Assembly: GCA_902476645.1 (NCBI GenBank)
Contig: CABSEG010000022.1
Location: forward strand, 1-38,168
Source: an uncultured Lachnospiraceae bacterium
Lineage (GTDB): Bacteria > Bacillota > Clostridia > Lachnospirales > Lachnospiraceae
DNA: 38,168 nt
Direction: 5' to 3'
Below the pieces are notes generated by a model. The model had not been told where the DNA came from. It saw only the letters and a program-made list of their open reading frames with translations, and ran no database searches. Position numbers and translations under genes: made by a program. This document shows positions 24,798 to 31,959 of the stretch, piece by piece. Each line of letters opens with the position of its first letter. The first letter of the stretch is position 1.

Positions 24798-25717
24798 TGG
24801 ATCTGTTTTCTTCGCGAGGCGCTAGCCCCATGCTGATTGCCAGCCAGTGCCAGGCATTTGATGATCCAGACTATATTTATGAGCTGAAAATGGACGGGTT
24901 TCGCTGTCTTGCTTATATAGAGCCTGGAAAAGTAGATTTGCGGAATAAGCGGAATATGAAGATGCTGGATAAATTCCCGGAGCTGGGGGAGCTGCATCAG
25001 GCGGTTTCAGCAACCTGCATCCTGGATGGGGAAGTCGTGGTTTTAGTAAACGGGGTGCCTGATTTTTACAGGCTTCAGAAAAGGACCCTGCTTACGGACC
25101 GCTTTAAGATCCACATGGAAGCGTCCCGTTGCCCGGCTTCCTTCGTGGCTTTTGACTGCCTGTATCTGGATCGGCAGGAGCTTAATTGGATGCCTTTGAT
25201 GGAGCGAAAGAACCAGCTTCTGGATAACGTGAAAGAAAACAGTCGAATTGCGGTTTCACGTTTTGTCGAAGGGAAGGGTAAAGCATTCTATCAGGCTGCT
25301 GCGGCTCGTAAGCTGGAAGGCATAGTGGCAAAGAGAAAAGAGAGCCTATACTACATGGGGAGACGGACAAAAGACTGGGTGAAATTTAAGAGGATGGCCG
25401 ATGAGGAGTTTGTCGTCGCTGGGTATATCCAGAAAGGACGGCGCACATACAGTCTGATTCTCGCGAAATGCAGGGAGCATACGCTGGTATATAAAGGGCA
25501 TGTTACTTCAGGCGTAACGAAAGAAGTGATCAGGCAGCTTACCGTTACGGGGATCCGGCCCTTTCACATACTGCCGATGGGAAATGAGGAAGCGGTATGG
25601 GTGGCTCCAACCCATGTCTGCAGAATTGAATATATGCCAAACACAAAAGATGTTTTGAGGCAGCCGGTTTTCAGGGGATTCCGGGATGACGTCCTGCCAA
25701 GGGAAGTACAGATATAA
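24797..25717 (+). CDS. ATP-dependent DNA ligase, LigD ligase-domain type
   Basis: The 306-residue protein is a stand-alone NHEJ ligase. The nucleotidyltransferase domain carries motif I ELKMDGFR (Lys31 forms the AMP adduct), motif III FVAFDCLYLD, motif IV EGIVAKR and motif V DWVKFKR. An OB-fold domain with EFVVAGYIQKGRRTYSLIL and a C-terminal GFRDDVLPREV follow. There is no polymerase/primase or phosphoesterase domain. Its ATG overlaps the ku stop by one base, so the pair is an operon. With Ku it would join double-strand breaks, a useful function for a mobile element that passes through linear or nicked forms. A terminator follows at 25734. Confidence 0.92.
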   Translation: MDLFSSRGASPMLIASQCQAFDDPDYIYELKMDGFRCLAYIEPGKVDLRNKRNMKMLDKFPELGELHQAVSATCILDGEVVVLVNGVPDFYRLQKRTLLTDRFKIHMEASRCPASFVAFDCLYLDRQELNWMPLMERKNQLLDNVKENSRIAVSRFVEGKGKAFYQAAAARKLEGIVAKRKESLYYMGRRTKDWVKFKRMADEEFVVAGYIQKGRRTYSLILAKCREHTLVYKGHVTSGVTKEVIRQLTVTGIRPFHILPMGNEEAVWVAPTHVCRIEYMPNTKDVLRQPVFRGFRDDVLPREVQI

Positions 25718-25733
25718 AAATGATCAACAGCTC

Positions 25734-25763
25734 GCAGCTTCTGAAAATCAGAGGCTGCTTTTT
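25734..25763 (+). terminator. Terminator of the ku-ligase operon
   Basis: GCAGCtTCTGA pairs with TCAGAgGCTGC, followed by TTTTT. Confidence 0.88.
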
Positions 25764-25788
25764 CCATGTCTTTTACAGAGACTTGACA

Positions 25789-25818
25789 AAATATCCTTCA
25801 TCTTTGTGAAGGATATTT
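25789..25818. promoter_or_regulatory. Perfect 12-bp inverted repeat, candidate operator
   Basis: AAATATCCTTCA and TGAAGGATATTT flank TCTTTG. TTGACA at 25783-25788 directly precedes it, but no -10 follows at normal spacing and no T tract is present. It looks more like a repressor or regulator site ahead of the next gene set than a terminator. Confidence 0.5.
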
Positions 25819-25857
25819 CTGTCCTATCTCAATAAAATACCGTAGGAGGCATGTCAC

Positions 25858-26034
25858 ATGGTAAAAATAGGGATTCTGGTCATTGTTTTTGGAATTCAGC
25901 TTGTACTGTACTGCTGTATCGTTCAGGGAAAGCGAGAAGATGAACTTATGGAACGGTTATTCCGTGAAAAGGACAAATCAAATTGCAATGATGGAAAGGA
26001 AGTAGGATGTGAATGGGAAAATCAGGAGTCATAA
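25858..26034 (+). CDS. Small single-pass membrane protein (58 aa)
   Basis: A short gene begins ATG 25858 after TAGGAGG. The product MVKIGILVIVFGIQLVLYCC has one hydrophobic helix (about 3-22), followed by a charged cytoplasmic tail (GKREDELMERLFREKDK) and a short Cys-containing end. Its last 22 bases overlap the next gene, so translation is probably coupled. No family was recognised. It is the first gene after the palindrome and probably belongs to the mobile element. Confidence 0.65.
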   Translation: MVKIGILVIVFGIQLVLYCCIVQGKREDELMERLFREKDKSNCNDGKEVGCEWENQES

Positions 26035-26570
26035 CAGAAGAATTCAGAGGGGAAGAAAACGCATCCTACCATGATATTGTTGCATTGTTTAAGATCTACC
26101 GTTCTGTAAATTGGCGGATGCAGATCAAAATTAACCAGGTAAGACACCGCTTCGAAATAGAGTACGGTATGGATGTGGATTCTTTCCTGGACAGCATTTA
26201 TCAGTCAGGAATGGATATTAACCAGGACTTGGCAGGAGAACGAGAACGGATCGAAGCAATCAACCGTTCAAATAAGTTTCTGAAGATGATTGACGAAGCG
26301 GTAGAGCTTATGCGGAAATTCCATCCCAATGGGGAGCGTTACTACTGGGTTTTGTATTACACCTATATGTCCGCATATAAAGCGGAAAATGTTGAAGAAA
26401 TTTTAGACAAGCTGGAGCCGCATTTTCCAAAGCTTTCGCGGATACACAGGGCCACCTATTTCCGTTGGAGGGAACAGGCATTTGAGGCGGTAAGCGGTAT
26501 CTTATGGGGGTATGAAGGGGAGAGCAGGGAGCTTTTAAAGCAGTTTCAGGATACATATAAACCAGAATAA
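26013..26570 (+). CDS. Hypothetical protein of the mobile element (185 aa)
   Basis: This helical, soluble 185-residue protein was not recognised with certainty. The C-terminal third (PHFPKLSRIHRATYFRWREQAFEAVSGILWGY) has the look of a helix-turn-helix of the kind seen in phage ArpU-like or sigma region 4-like activators, preceded by a helical hairpin. GGAAGTAGGATGTGA lies before the ATG. It overlaps the small membrane protein gene and is followed by a promoter for the ParM-like gene, so it ends a transcription unit. A regulatory role is possible but unproven. Confidence 0.6.
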   Translation: MGKSGVITEEFRGEENASYHDIVALFKIYRSVNWRMQIKINQVRHRFEIEYGMDVDSFLDSIYQSGMDINQDLAGERERIEAINRSNKFLKMIDEAVELMRKFHPNGERYYWVLYYTYMSAYKAENVEEILDKLEPHFPKLSRIHRATYFRWREQAFEAVSGILWGYEGESRELLKQFQDTYKPE

Positions 26571-26584
26571 TTTTTTTGATACTG

Positions 26585-26614
26585 TTGACACAGATTTTTC
26601 AAAAAAACTATAGT
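26585..26614 (+). promoter_or_regulatory. Promoter of the parM-like operon
   Basis: TTGACA (26585-26590), an 18-base spacer and TATAGT (26609-26614). Confidence 0.7.
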
Positions 26615-26677
26615 GAATTTGTAAAGGCGCATACATGGCGCATAAATCAGGGCGTAAGCCGGAAAGGGGACTTGACA

Positions 26678-27628
26678 ATGATTATTTCGGTAGACACGGG
26701 GAACAAGATGATAAAGACGGAAAATCTGGAATTTGATGCGGGAGTGGAGATCTTGGACCAGATGCCAGGGGAGCGGGAAGAGGTGATTCTGTACAAAGAA
26801 AATTATTACAGGATTACCAGTAGACGTCCGTCTTACCTGGAAGATAAAACAGAAGATGAACGGTATTTTATTCTGACACTTTTTGCAGTTGCAAAGGAAT
26901 TGGAGCGCACGAAAGGGCAGGAAGAAAGGATTGCCAATGGGCTGATTGAGGTAGAGCTTCTGGTTGGGCTCCCGCCTGCTCATTATGGGAAACACCGCAG
27001 GGCTTTCAAGGAATATTTTCAGCAAGGCAGGATTATCGACTATATGTACATGAATACACCTTATAAAATTACGTTCACAGAAGTCAGAGTGTATATACAG
27101 GCATATGCGGCTTACTGTCTGGTAGCGGGCCGGCAGCAGTTATCCAGATATCCGAAAGTTTTGGTGATTGACATTGGCGGTTTTACGGTGGACTACATGA
27201 TCCTCCGGTTCGGTCAGCTGGAAAGAACTTATGTGGATTCCATGGAAGAAGGGGTTATCAAACTATACCGGAGCGTTCGGGCTGGCATCCGGCAAAGGTT
27301 TGGACTTTTGCTGGAAGAGGCAGATGTGGATGATATCCTTTCCGGCGAGGATGTGAGATTTGAGGTACAAGTGGTTGAGCGGGTCAAAGAAATTACAATG
27401 CGGTATGTATCAGAGCTGCTTGGGATCTTCCGTGAAATCGGCATTGATTTTGGAACAACGCAGACTGTATTTGCCGGAGGCGGGGCCATCCTGCTGAACA
27501 AAACCATACAGGAAGTTTGGAAAAAATACCAGGGAGCGTATTTTATTATCAATGATGTCAGGGCAAATGCGAAGGGGTACAGATTGCAGTATCTGGCAGA
27601 AAAACAGGAATGGGAGGAGTCTAAATGA
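26678..27628 (+). CDS. ParM/StbA-like actin family segregation protein
   Basis: The 316-residue protein has the actin/HSP70 ATPase fold signatures: phosphate-1 motif IISVDTGNKMIKT at the N-terminus, phosphate-2 motif VLVIDIGGFTVDYMIL near residue 165 and the adenosine motif TVFAGGGAILL near residue 270. It fits plasmid- and ICE-borne ParM relatives that push DNA copies apart as filaments. The ATG at 26678 lies after AAAGGGG and gives the proper motif position at the N-terminus; the longest frame starts inside the promoter. It overlaps the next gene by 4 bases (ATGA). Confidence 0.85.
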   Translation: MIISVDTGNKMIKTENLEFDAGVEILDQMPGEREEVILYKENYYRITSRRPSYLEDKTEDERYFILTLFAVAKELERTKGQEERIANGLIEVELLVGLPPAHYGKHRRAFKEYFQQGRIIDYMYMNTPYKITFTEVRVYIQAYAAYCLVAGRQQLSRYPKVLVIDIGGFTVDYMILRFGQLERTYVDSMEEGVIKLYRSVRAGIRQRFGLLLEEADVDDILSGEDVRFEVQVVERVKEITMRYVSELLGIFREIGIDFGTTQTVFAGGGAILLNKTIQEVWKKYQGAYFIINDVRANAKGYRLQYLAEKQEWEESK

Positions 27629-27945
27629 GTAAGCAGGACCCGTACCGATTTAATCTGAGATTTGACGACACGGATAAAGACCATCGTAAAGTCTGCGATT
27701 TTCTGAATACATGCGGAAGGAAAAAAACAAGATACATCGTTAAGGCATTTCTGGCTTATTGGGGAATGCAGGAAAAAGAAGAACCGGAGAAGCAGGAGGA
27801 AGGAAAAGCGGTACAGGGGAAGGAGGTGGAGGAACATCTTGTGACAGTTGGAGCAGAAAATTATTCGGCAGATGAGGCGGAAATTTCTTTAATGAGGAAA
27901 AACTACCAGATGTTTGCTGCGCTTGGGGAGGAGGAAGCACTTTGA
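27625..27945 (+). CDS. Small basic-to-acidic protein, candidate ParR adaptor
   Basis: The 106-residue protein starts with a likely ribbon-helix-helix segment (YRFNLRFDDTDKDHRKVCDFLNTCGRKKTRYIVKAFLAYW), which is the usual DNA-binding fold of ParR. A long acidic, low-complexity region (about 50-80) and a short C-terminal helix (MRKNYQMFAALGEEEAL) follow; in ParR proteins the C-terminal part binds the ParM filament end. Position right behind the ParM-like gene with overlapping ATGA supports this. The centromere-like repeats expected for parC were not found. Confidence 0.68.
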   Translation: MSKQDPYRFNLRFDDTDKDHRKVCDFLNTCGRKKTRYIVKAFLAYWGMQEKEEPEKQEEGKAVQGKEVEEHLVTVGAENYSADEAEISLMRKNYQMFAALGEEEAL

Positions 27946-28364
27946 AGAATAAGCAGATACCATTTTTATATGGAATTAGCACGGTACAACTTATTGGAAT
28001 CATAGGTCTGTCTGTAAATACAATGGCCGGCACTGCTGTTGTTGCGGTAGGAACAGTGGGGATCTTGGTATATGCCACGGCAAATTTATTTCAGCGGTTG
28101 AAAGAGAAGGTTTGCCCAGAATGCGGTACTCGGATTCCTAAGAGCGACAGAATCTGCGCGGTATGTGGATACCGATACCGAGAAGGCATCCCGGAAGAAA
28201 AACTGACAGAGTTTATTGAGAAGGAAAAAGAGAAGGAGAGGTCTTCAGAACAAATCGATTGTGATTTTGAGAAGATTGAAACACTTGCGGTTGAAGAGAT
28301 GCTGTCTTTTGATGGAGATATTGAGAATTTCCTAAAAAGAAGGGGAAAGGAAGAAGAAATTTAA
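27942..28364 (+). CDS. Membrane protein with zinc ribbon (140 aa)
   Basis: Two hydrophobic segments (about 9-25 and 27-46) are followed by a four-cysteine zinc ribbon, CPECGTRIPKSDRICAVCGY (62-81), and a charged C-terminal helix region. The start is TTG at 27942 with GAGGAGG upstream, and it overlaps the ParR-like stop. No function is known. The combination of a membrane hairpin and a ribbon is common in small proteins of conjugative elements. Confidence 0.7.
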   Translation: MKNKQIPFLYGISTVQLIGIIGLSVNTMAGTAVVAVGTVGILVYATANLFQRLKEKVCPECGTRIPKSDRICAVCGYRYREGIPEEKLTEFIEKEKEKERSSEQIDCDFEKIETLAVEEMLSFDGDIENFLKRRGKEEEI

Positions 28365-28434
28365 AGAGATTTTTTCCGATTTATGTTAAAAATACATGAG
28401 AAAAGTAAGATTTTGGAGATTTGGAGGTGGTAAG

Positions 28435-28632
28435 ATAAAAAAGCTGGTTTTATTTTTTGAAAACCGGAATAAATAATTCCCGGTTTGTGACTGAATAAGT
28501 ATATCTAGCCTGCTCCAGGGTAGCTCATTCCGGGAGTTTAGGGGCTGATAAAGCATTCGTATTGCAGGCAAGAAGAGAAAAAAATCGTTTTATGTAGACT
28601 GTCAGGATTTAATCCCGACAGTCTATTTTTTT
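28435..28632 (+). ncRNA. Structured leader or small RNA with alternative hairpins and terminator
   Basis: Segment AAAACCGG (28460-28467) can pair either with CTGGTTTT upstream (28444-28451) or, through AAACCGG, with CCGGTTT downstream (28480-28486). These pairings are mutually exclusive. GCCTGC (28508-28513) pairs with GCAGGC (28564-28569), enclosing about 50 bases. A strong terminator then ends the region. A tiny frame with a GGAGGTGG site and an AUA first codon (28435-28476, KKLVLFFENRNK after the start) runs through the first two segments, as attenuation leader peptides do. No promoter was identified. Confidence 0.42.
28596..28632 (+). terminator. Intrinsic terminator upstream of the sigma-like gene
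   Basis: AGACTGTC-a-GGAT pairs with ATCC-c-GACAGTCT across TTA, followed by seven T. Confidence 0.9.
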
Positions 28633-28788
28633 GCCTGTCGGATTATGCAGTATTTCTGCGTATCCGGTCAGAAAATGCCGAGTGCGTATCGACAAAATAA
28701 GTGCAGAACATACAGACCGAGGCCGCCTCCTTTTTTGGATTTTTTGCAACCCAATAGAGCAAAAAATTCGGAAAAAGGAGTATACGGA

Positions 28789-29232
28789 ATGTATAGTGAC
28801 GATAAAGATTTGGTAGCGCAGTTCAGCGCTTACTTGAAAGTATCAATTAAACATGCACGCCAGGAGTACCTGGTAAAAAGATCGAAAATCAAAAGCAACG
28901 AATTCCCGGTGTTTGAAGGAGAAGATGCGGAAGATGAGGAGGCTCAGGATGTCCTAAGACATGCTGTTGAGTTATCGGACCGTTTGGAGCAGGGGATTGT
29001 GGAGATCCGCTTATTGCTGGATCAGATTGAAAATTCTTCTCTGTACCATGCGTTTGCAAGTTTGAAACGGCAGCAAAAGGAGATTATGGTTCTGCGCATT
29101 TTTTATATGAAATCCTTTGAGGAGATTGGGAAGATGCTGGGACTCGAACCGAAGAAGGCAGAGAATACATATTATAACGCAATCAAAAAAATCAGAAATA
29201 TGATAGCAGGAGGCAGGAAGAATGGAATTTGA
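28789..29232 (+). CDS. Sigma-70-like regulator of the conjugative element
   Basis: The 147-residue protein has a C-terminal sigma region 4 helix-turn-helix (LKRQQKEIMVLRIFYMKSFEEIGKMLGLEPKKAENTYYNAIKKIRNMI) and a shorter N-terminal helical region. It resembles the small sigma-like proteins of Tn916/Tn1549-type elements. The ATG at 28789 follows AAAAAGGAG; the longest frame starts far upstream without a ribosome site and is not used. It overlaps the next gene by 11 bases. The preceding terminator and alternative hairpins suggest control by read-through. Confidence 0.82.
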   Translation: MYSDDKDLVAQFSAYLKVSIKHARQEYLVKRSKIKSNEFPVFEGEDAEDEEAQDVLRHAVELSDRLEQGIVEIRLLLDQIENSSLYHAFASLKRQQKEIMVLRIFYMKSFEEIGKMLGLEPKKAENTYYNAIKKIRNMIAGGRKNGI

Positions 29233-29416
29233 AGAACTGTTTTTAAAAGCGAGAAACTCTGACCAAAAAGCAATGCTGGCGCTTATCGAGATGTACCGCC
29301 CTCTGATGATTAAGTATGCCAAGATAGACAATGTTTTGGATGAGGATCTCTATCAGGAGTTTGTGTGCGTTCTGATTCTTTGTGTAAAGAAATTTCCTTA
29401 CAAAGAAAAGAGATAA
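29222..29416 (+). CDS. HTH_16-type small regulator (64 aa)
   Basis: The protein (MEFEELFLKARNSDQKAMLALIEMYRPLM, then DEDLYQEFVCVLILCVKKFPY) matches the short helix-turn-helix proteins found next to sigma-like genes in Tn916-related elements (Tn916 Orf8 type, HTH_16 family). It corresponds to a sigma region 2-like segment. It starts inside the preceding gene after GGAGGCAGG. The two probably act together as a split sigma factor or regulator of transfer genes. Confidence 0.82.
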   Translation: MEFEELFLKARNSDQKAMLALIEMYRPLMIKYAKIDNVLDEDLYQEFVCVLILCVKKFPYKEKR

Positions 29417-29438
29417 TCTATATATTGTACAGATAAGA

Positions 29439-29467
29439 TTGACAGACACAAAATATAGAGCTATTAT
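29439..29467 (+). promoter_or_regulatory. Strong promoter of a candidate small RNA
   Basis: TTGACA (29439-29444), a 17-base spacer and TATTAT (29462-29467). Initiation is expected near 29474. Confidence 0.78.
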
Positions 29468-29473
29468 TAAAAT

Positions 29474-29613
29474 ATAACAGGTATTCTTCTGCTGCAGAGC
29501 AGAAAATTTTAGTTCCGGTATAGTCCGGAAGCTGACTTTGGGCAGGAGTCTGCCGTTATATCCTATTTGCAGAAAGGCACTGATTATTTGAAGGAATAGT
29601 CAGTGCTTTTTTT
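29474..29613 (+). ncRNA. Candidate structured small RNA (about 140 nt)
   Basis: After its own promoter the transcript would contain three perfect hairpins: TTCTGCT/AGCAGAA (29487-29504), TTCCGG/CCGGAA (29513-29530) and GGCAG/CTGCC (29541-29554). A spacer and an intrinsic terminator (29577-29613) follow. No open frame with a ribosome binding site lies inside. It could be a free regulatory RNA or an attenuated leader of the small gene that follows. No known RNA family was recognised. Confidence 0.6.
29577..29613 (+). terminator. Intrinsic terminator of the candidate RNA
   Basis: GCACTGA-t-TATT pairs with AATA-g-TCAGTGC, followed by TTTTTTT. Confidence 0.9.
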
Positions 29614-29689
29614 GTGTCCGAGCATCTTTTGGGAAAGGAGGGAAGGCAAGGGGATATCGTAGAGACGAAAAATGAAAGGAGGAAGCGAA

Positions 29690-29911
29690 TTGAAGAAGAA
29701 ACGGGTCATTTGGACGTATGGTAATGTAATACTTCCTTTGGATGTAGGGGAGAGGGCTCGCTATTTTCAGAACGGTGTATTAAAAGTCACCGGGAGAGTG
29801 CTGCGTGTCCTGGAACAAACTGAGAAATATATTAAATTTGAGACGAAGGAATTGTGTTACTGTATTGCCTATAACGATGTGGAAGAAGCAGAAATGGTAC
29901 TGGCAGCATAG
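29690..29911 (+). CDS. Small hypothetical protein (73 aa)
   Basis: The frame opens with ATG at 29672, but AAAGGAGG (29675-29682) lies inside it and 7 bases before a TTG at 29690, which is the better start. The product KKKRVIWTYGNVILPLDVGE has several predicted beta strands (ARYFQNGVLKVTGRVLRVLEQ; YIKFETKELCYCIAY), suggesting a small barrel. No family was recognised. It is downstream of the candidate RNA and has no close partner. Confidence 0.55.
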   Translation: MKKKRVIWTYGNVILPLDVGERARYFQNGVLKVTGRVLRVLEQTEKYIKFETKELCYCIAYNDVEEAEMVLAA

Positions 29912-29952
29912 ATTTTCTGGAAAAGGGAGGAACAGCGGAAACAAGAATATGC

Positions 29953-29981
29953 TGGAACATGAACAAAAAATATGTTATAGT
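29953..29981 (+). promoter_or_regulatory. Promoter of the Rpn-like gene
   Basis: TGGAAC (29953-29958), a 17-base spacer and TATAGT (29976-29981) with a TGT extension. Confidence 0.5.
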
Positions 29982-30005
29982 TGATGTATACCAGAGAAGG
30001 TAGAG

Positions 30006-30986
30006 GTGATAACTACGGCCGCAAAAAATAAAATAAAAGCAGATACGGTATTGAAAGAGTTCTGGCGGGATAATGCGCGGTTTGCTGATTTATTTAACGC
30101 AGCCTTGTTTCAGGGCAAAAATATAATCCGTCCGGAAGAATTAGAGGAATCCGATACCGACATTTCCTCTATTCTGAAATTGGGCAGCCATATGGAAACC
30201 GTCCAGAAAATATTGGATGTGATCAAGAAGAGCTCAAACGGTGTTGAATTTGTAATACTTGGCTTGGAGAACCAGCAGCATGTGCATTTTGGAATGCCTT
30301 TGCGGCTTATGGTGGGAGATGCCTTTGGGTATCTGAAGGAGTACCAGGAAGTTGCGAAACGGAATAAAGAGGAAGGGCACTGGGACGGTTCGGAGGAATT
30401 CCTTTCCGGGTTCCGCAGGGAGGACCGCCTGCATCCTATGGTGACGCTTTGCGTATACTATGGGGAGCGTGAGTGGGATGGCCCATTCTCCTTGATGGAT
30501 ATGCTGAAGATTCCAGAAGAGCTGAAGCCAGTGGTCAACGATTACAAAATGAATCTCATCCAGGTAAGGGACAGCGAACAGCTCCAGTTCCATAATACGG
30601 ATGTACAAACCGTTTTTGAAATATGCCGGAATATCTATAAGAAGAATTACGAAGAGATTGCAAACGTATATCAGAGCAAGGAAATTGATTCGGAGCTTGG
30701 ACTTGTAATCGGGGCGATCACCGACTCGCCGAAACTTGTTGATCAAGCCTTGGAAAGAAAAGGAGGCAGGATGAATATGTGCAGAGCGTTGGAAGAATTA
30801 GAAAAAGAAGGCATAAAAAAAGGAATAAAAGAAGGAATAAAAGAAGGCATAGTGAATGGGAAAATTCTGGCTCGCTATGAGGACGGAATGACGCCGGAAG
30901 AAATTGCCGGGAAAATGGGTCTATCCGTGAAGCAGGTAGAGAAGATCTTGGAAGAAAACAATGTATTGGAAATGGTACAACATTAA
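30006..30986 (+). CDS. Rpn-family PD-(D/E)XK nuclease-like protein
   Basis: The 326-residue protein belongs to the recombination-promoting nuclease / putative transposase (Rpn, PF04754-like) group. The nuclease core is about residues 1-190: ESDTDISSIL carries the likely Asp, and VEFVILGLENQQHVHFGMPLRLM carries the ExQ motif characteristic of Rpn. A linker with the repeat GIKKGIKEGIKEGI (about 272-285), common in this family, and a C-terminal helix-turn-helix (MTPEEIAGKMGLSVKQVEKIL) follow. The start is GTG at 30006 after AGAAGG. It has its own promoter and behaves as an independent cargo gene. RpnA of E. coli nicks DNA and stimulates RecA-independent recombination. Confidence 0.85.
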   Translation: MITTAAKNKIKADTVLKEFWRDNARFADLFNAALFQGKNIIRPEELEESDTDISSILKLGSHMETVQKILDVIKKSSNGVEFVILGLENQQHVHFGMPLRLMVGDAFGYLKEYQEVAKRNKEEGHWDGSEEFLSGFRREDRLHPMVTLCVYYGEREWDGPFSLMDMLKIPEELKPVVNDYKMNLIQVRDSEQLQFHNTDVQTVFEICRNIYKKNYEEIANVYQSKEIDSELGLVIGAITDSPKLVDQALERKGGRMNMCRALEELEKEGIKKGIKEGIKEGIVNGKILARYEDGMTPEEIAGKMGLSVKQVEKILEENNVLEMVQH

Positions 30987-31109
30987 GAATACTTTATGAA
31001 GGGCGGCATAGCTGCCCCATCGCTATTTTGTATTTGGGAGAAGAAGGTAGGAACGACAAGATGATGCAGGTTGACCTATTGCCTGTGATATGTGAAGGAT
31101 GATAGGGAT

Positions 31110-31520
31110 ATGGTAAGGCAGATTGTAAATGACGTCTGGTTCCTCGGACAGAAATCAGAGCCGGCGACAGAAGCGGACCAGCAGACAGCATTGGATTTGC
31201 TGGACACATTAAGAGCACATAAAGAGGATTGCGTTGGCATGGCAGCTAATATGATCGGTGTCCGGAAAAATATAATCGCAGTCCAGATGGGATTTGCGGA
31301 AGTACTGATGTATAATCCGAGGATCGTAAAACATGCAGGCCCCTATGAGACAGAGGAAGGCTGCCTTTCCCTGGAGGGGACAAGGAAATGCAAAAGATAC
31401 CGGCAGATTACAGTAGAATATCAGGATATTCACTTGAAAAAGCAGCGGCAGGATTACAGTGGCTGGATCGCTCAGATCATCCAGCATGAATGCGACCATC
31501 TGCAGGGGATTCTGATTTAA
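31110..31520 (+). CDS. Peptide deformylase-like protein
   Basis: Peptide deformylase removes the formyl group from nascent proteins. The 136-residue protein has motif 2 EEGCLSLEG (metal Cys) and motif 3 IIQHECDHLQG (HExxH metal and catalytic Glu). Motif 1 is CVGMAANMIG, where the usual Gln of GxGxAAxQ is Met. This variant is typical of a short Clostridial subfamily starting MV-x-x-IV. ATG 31110 gives that start (MVRQIVNDVWFLGQKSEPAT); a GTG at 31092 is an alternative. No fmt gene is adjacent. It opens a tight operon of small genes on the element. Confidence 0.86.
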   Translation: MVRQIVNDVWFLGQKSEPATEADQQTALDLLDTLRAHKEDCVGMAANMIGVRKNIIAVQMGFAEVLMYNPRIVKHAGPYETEEGCLSLEGTRKCKRYRQITVEYQDIHLKKQRQDYSGWIAQIIQHECDHLQGILI

Positions 31521-31531
31521 GGAGAGGGACT

Positions 31532-31948
31532 ATGCAGGAAAAATATAAGGTTATTGAGATCTTCGAAAGGGACTATGGATGCGAAGAACGGGCGGAAGGA
31601 CAGACGGATATGGTTCAGGTAAGGCTATGCTCGGAAAGTGGAAAAGAGCGTGTCATTGAGACAGAGGACGCAGCTTTGTACCGAGAGGAGATCACAGAGG
31701 GGACAGAAGTGTTTCTCATTGACGGTAAGCTAAAAAGAGCCCTGGGGAGTGACTGGGTGGAACAGTGCAATCAAAAGAGGGACGCCCAGGGGTTCATTAA
31801 GCTGATGGATCGGCTGCGGGCCGGAGAAACCACAGTCTGCCCATTTTGCGGGGGGGTTGTGTCCATGACGGCATCGGAGGATGGGAAAGATATCTTTTCC
31901 TGTGATTCCTGTGATATGTATTTTAGCTCTGACTGTAAGGTACGATAG
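31532..31948 (+). CDS. Small protein with C-terminal zinc ribbon (138 aa)
   Basis: Residues about 1-75 form a predicted beta-rich domain (YKVIEIFERDYGCEERAEGQ; TEVFLIDGKLKRALGSDW). A helix (QKRDAQGFIKLMDRLRAG) follows, then a zinc ribbon: CPFCGGVVSMTASEDG and CDSCDMYFSS provide four cysteines. GGAGAGGGAC precedes the ATG at 31532; the longer frame from 31490 overlaps the deformylase gene and is less likely. The protein is not recognised beyond the ribbon. It sits 11 bases after the deformylase gene and 11 before the next. Confidence 0.72.
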   Translation: MQEKYKVIEIFERDYGCEERAEGQTDMVQVRLCSESGKERVIETEDAALYREEITEGTEVFLIDGKLKRALGSDWVEQCNQKRDAQGFIKLMDRLRAGETTVCPFCGGVVSMTASEDGKDIFSCDSCDMYFSSDCKVR

Positions 31949-31959
31949 GAGGAACGGCG

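Noticed and set aside
25783..25815. TTGACA at 25783 as a promoter
   Set aside because: No acceptable -10 at 15-19 bases; the perfect palindrome fills the spacer.
30994..31060. GC hairpin after the Rpn-like gene as a terminator
   Set aside because: The stem is short and interrupted, and no T tract follows.
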